This document shows positions 19,134 to 26,964 of a stretch of DNA of 27,603 nt, one piece after another (within the stretch, counting starts at the first letter, position 1; each line of letters begins with the position of its first letter). The DNA is from a virus. Made by a program: the position numbers and the translations under genes. The notes under the pieces are model-generated. The model was given only the letters and a program-made list of their open reading frames with translations. It did no database searches and was not told where the DNA came from. The DNA lies in IMG/VR virus record IMGVR_UViG_3300009376_000066, positions 1-27,603 of that record; one strand, given 5' to 3'.

Positions 19134-19676
19134 TCACACCACAAATTGTTCATACATTTCTTCTTTTGTACCATTATTCTTAATAATCAAATCAATATTC
19201 TCTGGTCTTAAACCACTCTCACTTGAATGTGTATTTTCTTCAATATCATCCTTATCTCTGACTATATTTATAACAATTCCACCCCTATTGCGTATCCAAT
19301 AAGCTTCATTATCAAAACGAACATCAGTAATAACAACTGTCCAGCCAGGATGTTGTTTGACAAACATCTCAGCATTCTTAACCCAAATATTGACATCAAT
19401 ACCACGACCAACTTCAGTACCAAGTAACTGATAAATTTTTCTAGGAGACATTCCCCAAGGTTCAATTACTTTCTCTTTATTTTTTATCTGTTCATCAGAT
19501 AAATTAAACATGATCTTTGCTCCCTCTTTAAGAGGTTTAGCAAAATAATAATGCAAACAACGATAACGATCACACAAATATTTACCAAGTGTATCTTTAC
19601 CAACACCAGCTTTACCCGATATACCAATCAAACCAGGTTCACCATCTTTATTTGCCAAGCCAAAAATTGGAAACAT
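19134..19676 (-). CDS. 1: Deoxynucleoside monophosphate kinase (T4 gp1-like)
   Basis: 180 residues from the ATG at 19676, which overlaps the stop of the upstream gene (TAATG); an earlier TTG start is less likely. It has a P-loop GKAGVGKDT at 21-29, followed by FAKPLKEGAKIMFNLSDEQI, PRKIYQLLGTEVGR, NIWVKNAE and VVITDVRFDNEA. This pattern matches phage dNMP kinases of the T4 gp1 type, which convert dNMPs to dNDPs for phage DNA synthesis. Cytoplasmic. T4 gp1 has 241 residues, so this is a compact version. Confidence 0.85.
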   Translation of the reverse strand: MFPIFGLANKDGEPGLIGISGKAGVGKDTLGKYLCDRYRCLHYYFAKPLKEGAKIMFNLSDEQIKNKEKVIEPWGMSPRKIYQLLGTEVGRGIDVNIWVKNAEMFVKQHPGWTVVITDVRFDNEAYWIRNRGGIVINIVRDKDDIEENTHSSESGLRPENIDLIIKNNGTKEEMYEQFVV

Positions 19677-19858
19677 TAGTTTGATAATCCTTTCCAATGA
19701 TCTGGCCCACGTTTAACTTCATACTTCCATTTATGATCTGGGTACTTACCAGTTTCTTTATCAATTACTGGTGTATAGCCTTCCATCTTATTCCGATATG
19801 CTTTTGCATCAGATTTCTTTTCAAAATATTCTTTTCCAACTTTAAACAAGCGTTTCAT
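19676..19858 (-). CDS. Small hypothetical protein, 60 aa
   Basis: Basic protein rich in Lys, Tyr and Asp (MKRLFKVGKEYFEKKSDAKA ... KYEVKRGPDHWKGLSN). A clear ribosome site (AAGGAG) lies six bases before the ATG. Its stop overlaps the dNMP kinase start. Layout and charge suggest a small cytoplasmic accessory protein; family unknown. Confidence 0.6.
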   Translation of the reverse strand: MKRLFKVGKEYFEKKSDAKAYRNKMEGYTPVIDKETGKYPDHKWKYEVKRGPDHWKGLSN

Positions 19859-19867
19859 CTGTACTCC

Positions 19868-19939
19868 TTAGAATAAGGGTGTAATAACATAACCAATAAT
19901 TAAATAAATACCAATACCTATAGCCAAACCTTCTAACAT
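19868..19939 (-). CDS. Membrane micropeptide, 23 aa
   Basis: Frame MLEGLAIGIGIYLIIGYVIT plus PLF, a single helix with Gly spacing. A good ribosome site (GGAG, six bases) precedes the ATG, and the gene lies in register between the lipoprotein and the 60-residue gene. The ribosome site makes it more likely than chance. Confidence 0.5.
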   Translation of the reverse strand: MLEGLAIGIGIYLIIGYVITPLF

Positions 19940-19940
19940 A

Positions 19941-21296
19941 TTAATCTCCTTTCACTACTTCATAATTAAATGTTCTTTTACTTAGAACCTCGGTCAAATC
20001 TTCATCTTTATATAAGACAGCTTTAACAACTTCTTGACTTGGAGGACCCGTTATTTTAAAATGAAATGGATAACCAGTCCCACCAATATTATAGATTTTA
20101 TTCTTTTGAATATAATTATCTTTTAAATGCACATTAGGAAACACCTGTGATGATGAATCATTTATAATTCTTTTTGAATGGATAGTCAAATATCCAGACA
20201 CATCAGACCGAACAAAGAAAACTGCTTCTTCACCAACTTCAAATTCTTTCTTATCTAATGCAAACTGAAATTTATACTCTTTAAATTTCTTGAATGTAAC
20301 ATCTAATGTATCTAATCGGCCAAACAAATCTTTCTTGAGTTTATGATTAAATCGTTTTGACAATGTAAACAAATCAACTTCAGCTTTAACAATTTCAAAA
20401 TCATGTTCAATTTTAACATTATTTATCTTTACTTTACAAATACCTTTATCATCACTTGAAATTCGACTAACAAAATTATATGAATTACCATGAAACTTAA
20501 TTGGTAAATTGCGTAAAGCTTGTTTATCATATGTAATCTTTACAACAAACGATTCAAGATTATCTATCTTTTCAACTTCAATATTATTAACAATTGCCTG
20601 TACTTTTTTCTTAAAATCAATTGCTGATGGTATATTAGATGATATTGAGGGAATTTCTGGAAATAAACTTACACTTTTATAAGTTCTCAATAAAGGCAAT
20701 AACTTAGAACTCTCATTATATCCATTATAATAATGCACAAGAGATTTTAAAACTTCTCCGTTATCATGGAATGTATTAGCTTGTTCCATAGTCAAATCAA
20801 TTGACGAAACAATAATATCAACCTGATCTTGAATCATTCTTAAAACATCTTTTCTCTTTACTACTGCAAAAGAATAATAAACTTTTTTTACAGGATCATA
20901 CCAACCATCTTTTATTTGCACACCTTCTAAAAGAACATCTGTTTCAGTCTGAACAAACGATTCAACAAAAGATCCGTCATTACTATTATAATCTTTCATA
21001 ACAGAAGCTAACTTAAAACGAATGGTCTTTGCTATCTCTGCTCTTGCTGACTCACTTGCTGATACTGTATTCTCTTTGGAAAAACCAACCCCGACTAAGT
21101 ATTGAGAATGAGCATAGTGTTTATGTTCTCTGCCCAATACCCAACCGAGTGGTTTCGGAAAATTATCTAATTGTTTCTCTTTTTGAGAAATACCAAAATT
21201 CCCCACCTCTGATTCAGACATCTGCTGAATATCACTTATGGGCATTGTTGTGGCACAACCAGACAGCATTATCAAAAATAACATTATGTAATGCAT
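19941..21296 (-). CDS. Lipoprotein with LPP20-like and DUF4384-like domains
   Basis: 451 residues. A short lipoprotein signal (MHYIMLFLIMLSGC, lipobox LSGC, Cys14) is followed at about 65-155 by an LPP20/FlgO-like pattern: YLVGVGFSKENTVSASESAR, AEIAKTIRF and VYYSFAVVKRKDV. The C-terminal part (about residues 355-440) looks like DUF4384: FEVGEEAVFFVRSDVSGYLT, a FPN segment, GYPFHFKITGP and VVKAVLYKD. Such proteins occur in bacterial surface and secretion loci, acting at the outer membrane. A phage copy could change the infected cell's surface. The middle (160-350) is unassigned. It pairs with the next lipoprotein. Confidence 0.7.
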   Translation of the reverse strand: MHYIMLFLIMLSGCATTMPISDIQQMSESEVGNFGISQKEKQLDNFPKPLGWVLGREHKHYAHSQYLVGVGFSKENTVSASESARAEIAKTIRFKLASVMKDYNSNDGSFVESFVQTETDVLLEGVQIKDGWYDPVKKVYYSFAVVKRKDVLRMIQDQVDIIVSSIDLTMEQANTFHDNGEVLKSLVHYYNGYNESSKLLPLLRTYKSVSLFPEIPSISSNIPSAIDFKKKVQAIVNNIEVEKIDNLESFVVKITYDKQALRNLPIKFHGNSYNFVSRISSDDKGICKVKINNVKIEHDFEIVKAEVDLFTLSKRFNHKLKKDLFGRLDTLDVTFKKFKEYKFQFALDKKEFEVGEEAVFFVRSDVSGYLTIHSKRIINDSSSQVFPNVHLKDNYIQKNKIYNIGGTGYPFHFKITGPPSQEVVKAVLYKDEDLTEVLSKRTFNYEVVKGD

Positions 21297-21320
21297 GATA
21301 AAATCTCCAAATCAACAATA

Positions 21321-21932
21321 TTAGTTTTTATCAGGAAAAAACTTACGTCCTTCTTCTATCTTATTAGATTCTTCTTCCATAAGTTTAAAACGATCAGCTG
21401 CACGGTTTTTAATAGCATCACGCACATTATCAGGTAGTTTTTTAAACTCTGGACTAGTTGAGATATTTCTTTTAACAGCATCATAATCTAAACGTGCCAA
21501 AGATAAAAACTCACGACGCTCTGGAATTTCAAAATGGTCTACGATTACAGCACCGCGAAGTGTTTGTGCTACTACAACTTTCATTGCCACCTCAGCATTT
21601 TGCTCTTCGCTAGAAGTATCAAAATTGCCCATTGTAGTATGACCTTGATAATCTTTAGTCAAAGAATTTACATACACTTCAAAAACTTTAGCAAGATCAC
21701 CTCTGGCTCTATCATCAGCTACAGTTCGTTGTAAAGAATAATTCTGTATGCCAGTAGCTGAACCAACACCATAAAATGCTTTACCATCTTTATCAGTAAA
21801 CGCACCACCACCGACATGAACCCATTTTGGAGCATTATACTCACTAAGTGCCTTTGGTTTTTCTGGTACTGTTGGAATCGTACCACATGCTCCCAACAGC
21901 AAAATTAAACTCACCATCATAAAATATTTCAT
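21321..21932 (-). CDS. LPP20-family lipoprotein, 203 aa
   Basis: Lipoprotein signal MKYFMMVSLILLLGAC with lipobox LGAC (Cys16). The body contains PKWVHVGGGAFTDKDGKAFY, GVGSATGIQNYSLQRTVADD, RARGDLAKVFEVYV and FLSLARLDYDAV, the LPP20-type pattern of a small alpha/beta domain in outer-membrane lipoproteins. The C-terminus is charged helix. It lies upstream of the larger DUF4384-like lipoprotein, so the two are probably made together. Strong ribosome site (AAGGAG). An outer-membrane role, for example blocking superinfection, is inference. Confidence 0.75.
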   Translation of the reverse strand: MKYFMMVSLILLLGACGTIPTVPEKPKALSEYNAPKWVHVGGGAFTDKDGKAFYGVGSATGIQNYSLQRTVADDRARGDLAKVFEVYVNSLTKDYQGHTTMGNFDTSSEEQNAEVAMKVVVAQTLRGAVIVDHFEIPERREFLSLARLDYDAVKRNISTSPEFKKLPDNVRDAIKNRAADRFKLMEEESNKIEEGRKFFPDKN

Positions 21933-21943
21933 AACTTCTCCTT

Positions 21944-22228
21944 TCAGAATTTTCTCGGATGACCATCACCATCTGATGATGAATTATTTTCATACCAAGA
22001 ATCCATACCCGCATCCATATTAGAACAATCGAGTTTCATAGTAAAAACGCCAAAGCGATTTTCAATAATATTCGTATTACCACAATTATTGCAATAAACT
22101 TTATAATTATTTAACTTCTCACTTATTGCAACTGGAGCATCAAGTTTTTTTTGACATGATCGGCAATACATCATAACAGTATCATACATTTTTGGTTCTA
22201 ATTTATAAGGACAATCTGAATCGCTCAT
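21944..22228 (-). CDS. Zinc-ribbon protein, 94 aa
   Basis: Two Cys pairs, CRSC at about 22-25 and CNNC at about 46-49, form a treble-clef or ribbon-like zinc site. The acidic Ser/Asp-rich tail (NNSSSDGDGHPRKF) follows. It is the first gene of the lipoprotein unit, behind the early-type promoter. It may bind RNA polymerase or nucleic acid, but no family is recognised. Confidence 0.65.
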   Translation of the reverse strand: MSDSDCPYKLEPKMYDTVMMYCRSCQKKLDAPVAISEKLNNYKVYCNNCGNTNIIENRFGVFTMKLDCSNMDAGMDSWYENNSSSDGDGHPRKF

Positions 22229-22271
22229 AATTGTGCCTCTTAATTATGCTCCATTAATCATTAATATACTA

Positions 22272-22290
22272 CTATTATATCAAATAATAG
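22272..22290. repeat. Inverted repeat over the second early promoter
   Basis: CTATTAT (22272-22278) and ATAATAG (22284-22290) are perfect 7-base arms around ATCAA. One arm overlaps the TATAAT box at 22274-22279. The arrangement matches the inverted repeat at 18737-18755. Confidence 0.7.
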
Positions 22291-22302
22291 CCTATAATAC
22301 AA
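22274..22302 (-). promoter_or_regulatory. Early-type sigma70 promoter (TTGTAT-N17-TATAAT)
   Basis: TTGTAT (22302-22297) and TATAAT (22279-22274) with 17-base spacing on the minus strand, preceded by TTTTTCC. Same boxes, spacing and upstream sequence as 18740-18768. It drives the zinc-ribbon protein and the two lipoproteins. Confidence 0.8.
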
Positions 22303-22305
22303 GGA

Positions 22306-22347
22306 AAAACATAACCTGTAAGTCCCCATTTTTAAAGGGTTTATGTG
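22306..22347 (-). terminator. Probable terminator after the aldehyde dehydrogenase
   Basis: On the minus strand ACATAAACC pairs with GGTTATGT (one bulged A), around an inner CCC/GGG hairpin, and TTTTT follows. The stem begins in the ALDH stop codon and the T-run abuts the next promoter. Confidence 0.5.
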
Positions 22348-23825
22348 TTGTCTATTTGTGCCTTTTGAATACGGCCGGAGAAGTCCACGCTACATACTTT
22401 CCATTCAGTACAGTTATCCAACATGGTTTGTCCTGCGTCTCTATGTCCATTTCCTGTACCTTTTAATCCTCCAAAGGGGAGATGCACCTCTGCACCAATA
22501 CAGGAAGCATTAACATAAACAAGACCAGTCTCTATTTCTTGAAATGCTCTCATAGCAAAATTAATATCACTAGTATAAACAGCTGCTGAAAGTCCATAAG
22601 CAGTATTATTAATTTGCCAGATTGCTTCATTTGAATTTGTAAAAGTATTCAAGGCAACTACTGGCCCGAATATTTCTTCTTGCATAAGTGGATCACTAAT
22701 ATCAACATCATCAAAAATTGTAGGTTCAAAAAAGTAACCATAAGTATCTTTTGTAGGTTCTTGAATAGTATTTCCACCACAAAGAATTGTTACACCACGT
22801 TCTTTAGCTTCATCAACATACTTAGATACTTTAGCTACTGATTTGGAATTTATCAAAGGACCCATATTAACTGTTTCGTCTAATCCATCACCGATAAATA
22901 ACGATTTTGTTTTTTCTAATAATTTATTAGTAAATTCTTCTTTAACATTTTCATGTACAAATACTCTGGAACAAGCAGTACATCTTTGACCCGTAGTACC
23001 AAATGCTCCAAATGCAACTCCTTCAACTGCAAGATCGAGGTCTGCATCTTGATCTACAATGATACCATTCTTACCACCCATCTCAAGTGAATATTGTTTA
23101 CCAAGTTCTGCACAAGCAGTCGCAATAATTTTACCAGTTGCTGTTGAACCAGTAAACGATAACATTTTAACATCTGGATGTTGTGCTAACGGCAATCCAG
23201 CCGTTGGGCCATAACCAGTTACAACATTAAATACACCAGATGGTAGTCCAGCTTCAATAAAAATTTCTGCCAACTTAATAACAGACCACGGAGTATCTTC
23301 TGCTGGTTTCATAACCATTGTGTTACCAGCAACCAATGCTGGAAACGCTTTCCATGCAGGAATTGCTATTGGAAAATTCCAAGGTGTTATTGCACCAATA
23401 ACTCCCATTGGTTGTCGAATAGTCATCACCATCTTATCTTTCAATTCAGATGGATTGGTTTCACCTGCTAATCGTCTACCTTCACCAGCTGCATAATATG
23501 CCATGTCAATTGCTTCTTGAACATCTCCTCTAGTTTCGGCAATAATCTTACCCATCTCTTGAGTCATGCCCTTTGCAATACATTCTTTATCACGTTCCAT
23601 TATCTGTGCAGCTTTAAAAAGAATCTCAGCACGTTTTGGTGCAGGTATGTTCTTCCACAACTTGAAGGCATCTTTAGCATGCTCAACTGCACGATCAATA
23701 TCAAGCCGTACAGAATCTTGAAACTCACCAATGTCTTGACCGGTGTGTGCTGGATTATAAGATTTAAAAGTTCTACCAGAAACAGACTCCAACCACACAC
23801 CACCAATAAAATTCTTATAAATCAT
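22341..23825 (-). CDS. NAD(P)-dependent aldehyde dehydrogenase
   Basis: 494 residues, full length for the ALDH superfamily. Key parts are intact: PWNFP with Asn150, KPAEDTPWS (173-181), FTGST (224-228), Glu248 in LEMGGKN, catalytic Cys282 in GTTGQRCTACSR, EEIFGPV (383-389) and GAEVHLPFGGLKGTGNGHRD (444-463). The C-terminal pattern resembles the alpha-ketoglutaric semialdehyde dehydrogenase group, but the substrate cannot be fixed from sequence alone. It oxidises an aldehyde to an acid and makes NAD(P)H. An ALDH is unusual in a phage and is probably host-derived. Codon use is AT-rich like its neighbours, so it is well adapted. Confidence 0.9.
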   Translation of the reverse strand: MIYKNFIGGVWLESVSGRTFKSYNPAHTGQDIGEFQDSVRLDIDRAVEHAKDAFKLWKNIPAPKRAEILFKAAQIMERDKECIAKGMTQEMGKIIAETRGDVQEAIDMAYYAAGEGRRLAGETNPSELKDKMVMTIRQPMGVIGAITPWNFPIAIPAWKAFPALVAGNTMVMKPAEDTPWSVIKLAEIFIEAGLPSGVFNVVTGYGPTAGLPLAQHPDVKMLSFTGSTATGKIIATACAELGKQYSLEMGGKNGIIVDQDADLDLAVEGVAFGAFGTTGQRCTACSRVFVHENVKEEFTNKLLEKTKSLFIGDGLDETVNMGPLINSKSVAKVSKYVDEAKERGVTILCGGNTIQEPTKDTYGYFFEPTIFDDVDISDPLMQEEIFGPVVALNTFTNSNEAIWQINNTAYGLSAAVYTSDINFAMRAFQEIETGLVYVNASCIGAEVHLPFGGLKGTGNGHRDAGQTMLDNCTEWKVCSVDFSGRIQKAQIDNT

Positions 23826-23854
23826 ATCATTCCTCCTTCTTCACAATTATAAAA

Positions 23855-24256
23855 TTAAACTCCTCTGGTAATCGCTACAATTTTATTAATTTGTTTCTGA
23901 ATAATATCTGTTCTTCCTGGCCATTTAATATATTCATTCTCAGGATTTTTCATCAAATTATGTAACAAAGGTAAAATCAACTTTTCAACTTTCTTCATTT
24001 GACCTTTGTAAATATCTTCCAACTCAGCTTTCCGTTTCTCAAATAAGATTTGATAACTAGAATCATCTTCTCGCAACTTAAGCAACTTATCCATCTTTGC
24101 TTCCAACGCACCTGATTCATGTCCAACAGCTTTTGCTACTTTCTCCTGTACTGCTGTTTCAAACTCCTGTACTTCATCTTCGTCAACAGTCGTAAAACCA
24201 AAATCATAATTCATATCTATATCTTCTATACTGCTTAGATCAAAATCTTCTGCCAT
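23855..24256 (-). CDS. Conserved hypothetical phage protein, 133 aa
   Basis: Acidic N-terminus (MAEDFDLSSIEDIDMNYDFG), central long helix or coiled coil (about 35-100) and a conserved-looking end (NPENEYIKWPGRTDIIQKQI). The ending recalls a small protein common in T4-like marine phages, but no role is known to me. It lies between the nuclease and ALDH genes with a good ribosome site (AAAAGGAGAGG). Confidence 0.6.
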   Translation of the reverse strand: MAEDFDLSSIEDIDMNYDFGFTTVDEDEVQEFETAVQEKVAKAVGHESGALEAKMDKLLKLREDDSSYQILFEKRKAELEDIYKGQMKKVEKLILPLLHNLMKNPENEYIKWPGRTDIIQKQINKIVAITRGV

Positions 24257-24269
24257 TGTACCTCTCCTT

Positions 24270-24968
24270 TTAAAATGGTTGATGCTTCATACCAGTTATA
24301 TGTGGATTTTCTTTCATAATATTTATTAATTTTGTCAACCACTCATCTGCATCTTTAGCTGGTTTCTTGAATACTTGAACATCAAAAGTTTCAGTACAAG
24401 CAACCAAGATAACTATTTGTTTTATTTCTACACCTGTCATTTCTTCAAACATCAACTTATAAGCAAATGTTTGCATAAAATAATCATCAATCCATTCTTC
24501 TTTTTTTGGTTTGCGTGATGTTTTAAAATCTATAATGGATAATTGACCATTATATTCTGCTATACAATCAGTAGTTCCTGCAATACGCAATAAATCAGAA
24601 AACAATGGAATTTCAAGTCCGACTATATTATTTATATTACCAAGCAGGAAGCGTAAACGATTAAATGTATCTATTATCTTCTTTTCTTCTTTATCCAACT
24701 TAACTGTATAATTAGATAAATAAAACTCTGCCAGTTGATGTACGGCTGTACCAATTCTTGCCGCTTCTTTAGAAATACGTTTGGCCTCTTTCTCACCAAC
24801 TTTTTCTTTCCATGCTTGCAGACCTAGATTTTCTTGTTGTGCTAATATTGATGTAATACTAGGATAGGAGTTACCATCAGGAGTTACATAATATCTCTTA
24901 CCATCTTTTTCTACTCTTTCTGGTATTTCAAAATCACCAATATCATTTCTATGGATAAATTTCTTCAT
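24270..24968 (-). CDS. PD-(D/E)XK nuclease, RecB/Cas4-like
   Basis: 232 residues with the ordered motifs of the RecB-like exonuclease family: RIGTAVHQLAEFYL (71-84, His77), GLEIPLFSD (Glu119), GTTDCIAEY (Asp134), SIIDFKTSRK with Asp147 and Lys149, and YFMQTFAYKLMFEE with Gln166 and Tyr170. It probably cuts DNA with Mg2+ and helps recombination, repair or host DNA breakdown. The absence of four Cys argues against a Cas4 Fe-S cluster. Standalone enzymes like this are frequent in T4-like marine phages. Confidence 0.85.
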   Translation of the reverse strand: MKKFIHRNDIGDFEIPERVEKDGKRYYVTPDGNSYPSITSILAQQENLGLQAWKEKVGEKEAKRISKEAARIGTAVHQLAEFYLSNYTVKLDKEEKKIIDTFNRLRFLLGNINNIVGLEIPLFSDLLRIAGTTDCIAEYNGQLSIIDFKTSRKPKKEEWIDDYFMQTFAYKLMFEEMTGVEIKQIVILVACTETFDVQVFKKPAKDADEWLTKLINIMKENPHITGMKHQPF

Positions 24969-24983
24969 TTTAATTCACTTATA

Positions 24984-25781
24984 TTAATTAAAGTAACCCT
25001 TTACTAATCCTAATTTATGAAGTAACCATATAGACATCCATGTTAGATCAACTTCAAACCATTTTAAACCATGTTTTACTTTCTTTGGACTATAATGATG
25101 ATTGTTATGCCATCCTTCTCCAAAACTCAGTATTGCAGCCCACCAACAATTAGTGGACAAATCATTTTTAATATTGTAATTCTTATATCCCCACATATGA
25201 CAAGCACTATTGACTAACCATGTTACATGATACACAAGAACTAATCTTACAAAGATTCCCCAAACAACCCAAGAAATACCACCAAGTAAATAAAATACAA
25301 TTCCCAAAGCTACTTGAATATGAATGTAATACTTATCTAAGAATTGGTAAAACTTATCTTTATTAATATCCCTTGTATATTGTTCTATGGTCTTATCGTT
25401 ATCACTATCCTGTGTATATAACATCCATCCTATATGCGACCACCAAAATCCACGATTAGCATTGTGTGGATCATTTTCTGTATCTGAAAATTGATGATGT
25501 TGTCTATGATGTCCTACCCATTTGATAGGACCGTTTTGACAAGCAAGAGTACCACAAAACACAACAAAATAAGCTAACCATTTTGGTATTATCAAACTCT
25601 TATGAGTTAAATATCTATGATAACCAAAACAAATACCAATAGAAGCAGTCAACCAATACATCACTAGCATTAGTGTTACTGCACTCCAACAAAATATCTC
25701 TGGTATCAAGGCCAATAAAGCACCGAGATGTAAAAAAATAAACCATGATATAATTGGTTTTGAAATTACTTCACTATTCAT
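24984..25781 (-). CDS. Fatty acid desaturase (delta-9 acyl desaturase-like)
   Basis: 265 residues, integral membrane, with the three His boxes of membrane di-iron desaturases: HRYLTH (55-60), HRQHH (92-96) and HNNHH (225-229), plus NSACHMWG (191-198), a signature of the stearoyl-CoA/acyl-lipid delta-9 group. Hydrophobic helices lie at about 10-50, 65-80 and 155-190. It introduces a double bond into fatty acids and would make the host membrane more fluid. Desaturase genes are known in some marine phages. Electron donors must come from the host. Confidence 0.9.
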   Translation of the reverse strand: MNSEVISKPIISWFIFLHLGALLALIPEIFCWSAVTLMLVMYWLTASIGICFGYHRYLTHKSLIIPKWLAYFVVFCGTLACQNGPIKWVGHHRQHHQFSDTENDPHNANRGFWWSHIGWMLYTQDSDNDKTIEQYTRDINKDKFYQFLDKYYIHIQVALGIVFYLLGGISWVVWGIFVRLVLVYHVTWLVNSACHMWGYKNYNIKNDLSTNCWWAAILSFGEGWHNNHHYSPKKVKHGLKWFEVDLTWMSIWLLHKLGLVKGYFN

Positions 25782-25789
25782 TTATAGAT

Positions 25790-25981
25790 TCACGTTCTTT
25801 CTATTAATCCTACATATTCTTTATTAATACGAACACATTGTTCGTTTTTAGTCTTAACTTCTTCACAATGATATTCATTCAAAAATAAAGCTTTAATATC
25901 AAGATAACCCTTGTATGGAACATCAACATAAGCTTTTCCACCCGATAACATCAATACAACTATAATCGTTTTAAAAAACAT
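25790..25981 (-). CDS. Small secreted protein, 63 aa
   Basis: N-terminal signal-like segment (MFFKTIIVVLMLSGGKA) followed by a charged domain with two Cys (YHCEEVKTKNEQCVRI) that could form a disulphide in the periplasm. No lipobox. It lies directly upstream of the desaturase. Function unknown. Confidence 0.6.
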   Translation of the reverse strand: MFFKTIIVVLMLSGGKAYVDVPYKGYLDIKALFLNEYHCEEVKTKNEQCVRINKEYVGLIERT

Positions 25982-26008
25982 TACAAATTTGCGTTCTTTC
26001 TGTTTGGG

Positions 26009-26353
26009 TTACGAAATAGTGTTGCCATTATTCCTCCTCAGTTCAATTTGTTGTTCATAAGTTAGTCCTCCGAATGGATGCTCTCCACCAAATCGAGGTA
26101 CATCATATGCGTTTGTCGGTACTACTTCTATTTCAGGATCTACAGCTTGTCTCAATGCTCGTTCTATACCTCTCAATGTACCACCTGCACTAGATGGACA
26201 ACTACCACAAGCTCCTTGAAATGATATTACAACTTTATTTCCTTCTACCAAGTTAAGTTCTATGTTCCCACCATCAGACACTAAATAAGGTCTAATAGTT
26301 TCATCTATACACTTCTCAACAGCTTCATACTTTTCTATATCATTCATCATCAT
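26009..26353 (-). CDS. NifU-like Fe-S cluster scaffold protein
   Basis: 114 residues from the ATG at 26353 (start uncertain; 26347 and 26368 are alternatives). It has the C-terminal NifU/Nfu domain: IRPYLVSDGGNIELN, VVISFQGACGSCPSSAGGTL with the CGSC cluster-binding pair (C49, C52), and GIERALRQAVDPEIEVV. Such proteins carry a 4Fe-4S cluster to apo-enzymes. The C-terminal 30 residues (DVPRFGGEHPFGGLTYEQQ) are extra. It overlaps the stop of the upstream micropeptide gene. Fe-S supply might help host or phage Fe-S enzymes during infection. Confidence 0.85.
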   Translation of the reverse strand: MMMNDIEKYEAVEKCIDETIRPYLVSDGGNIELNLVEGNKVVISFQGACGSCPSSAGGTLRGIERALRQAVDPEIEVVPTNAYDVPRFGGEHPFGGLTYEQQIELRRNNGNTIS

Positions 26354-26435
26354 AAGTCTTAATGTCATTCCATGCAAAGATTATGGCGAATACCATAAAC
26401 CCAAGACACATTATTGCAAAAATTATTTCAATCAT
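26340..26435 (-). CDS. Membrane micropeptide, 31 aa
   Basis: Frame MIEIIFAIMCLGFMVFAIIF followed by AWNDIKTYDDE: one membrane helix and an acidic tail. Its ATG overlaps the stop of the coiled-coil membrane protein by ATGA, and its 3' end overlaps the NifU-like start. Translational coupling is probable; function unknown. Confidence 0.5.
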   Translation of the reverse strand: MIEIIFAIMCLGFMVFAIIFAWNDIKTYDDE

Positions 26436-26953
26436 TTTGTTTTAGTCATGGCTGCAAGTGGATTCTCCAATGCCTTCATAATCTTCTTATCTATCTTCGT
26501 TTCTAATGCTTCTATCTGACTATCCACTTTGGTTAATTTATCATCCCATCTTTTACTAGTATCTGCTATTAAATCCCTTACTTCCTTCTCTGCATTTCTC
26601 ATGGCTTGTCTAGTCTCTAGTCCATCTGCACGGGATCTCTTATCTATTGCAGCTATTTGATCTGATTGTTCTCCTATCTCACCTTTCAAATCGGTTCTCA
26701 TATCTCTTGCTGTTCCTTGTGCGTCTGCTACTAGTTCTTTCATAGCTGACATATCTTTCTTCATAACATCCAATCTCTTATCGAATCCAGACAAGTCTGG
26801 AGCAACATAAGATTGAATCTTTGCTTCCATATTTTCGTATCGTTTCACTAGTTCAAAAAATCCCCATAGTCCTCCACCAATCGTTCCTATCAATGATATG
26901 ATAATGAATAGTTTACCACCTGATGCTTTGATTCCTCCGTATTCTACTTCCAC
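26432..26953 (-). CDS. Membrane-anchored coiled-coil protein, 173 aa
   Basis: Starts at GTG (26953), supported by AAGGAG seven bases upstream. One membrane helix (KLFIIISLIGTIGGGLWGFF, residues 14-33) is followed by a long amphipathic coiled coil to about residue 160. The shape resembles inner-membrane spanins or phage proteins that span to the envelope, but a virion role is also possible. It follows the Ser/Glu-rich protein, with which it may work. Confidence 0.65.
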   Translation of the reverse strand: MEVEYGGIKASGGKLFIIISLIGTIGGGLWGFFELVKRYENMEAKIQSYVAPDLSGFDKRLDVMKKDMSAMKELVADAQGTARDMRTDLKGEIGEQSDQIAAIDKRSRADGLETRQAMRNAEKEVRDLIADTSKRWDDKLTKVDSQIEALETKIDKKIMKALENPLAAMTKTK

Positions 26954-26964
26954 ACGATTTCTCC

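Noticed and set aside
19265-19272. TATAAATA box on the minus strand
   Set aside because: Inside the dNMP kinase coding region in AT-rich DNA, with no nearby start to serve.
23517-23852. 111-residue plus-strand open frame
   Set aside because: Antisense to the ALDH gene, whose motifs are intact.
24629-24636. TATAAATA box on the minus strand
   Set aside because: Inside the nuclease gene; probably chance.
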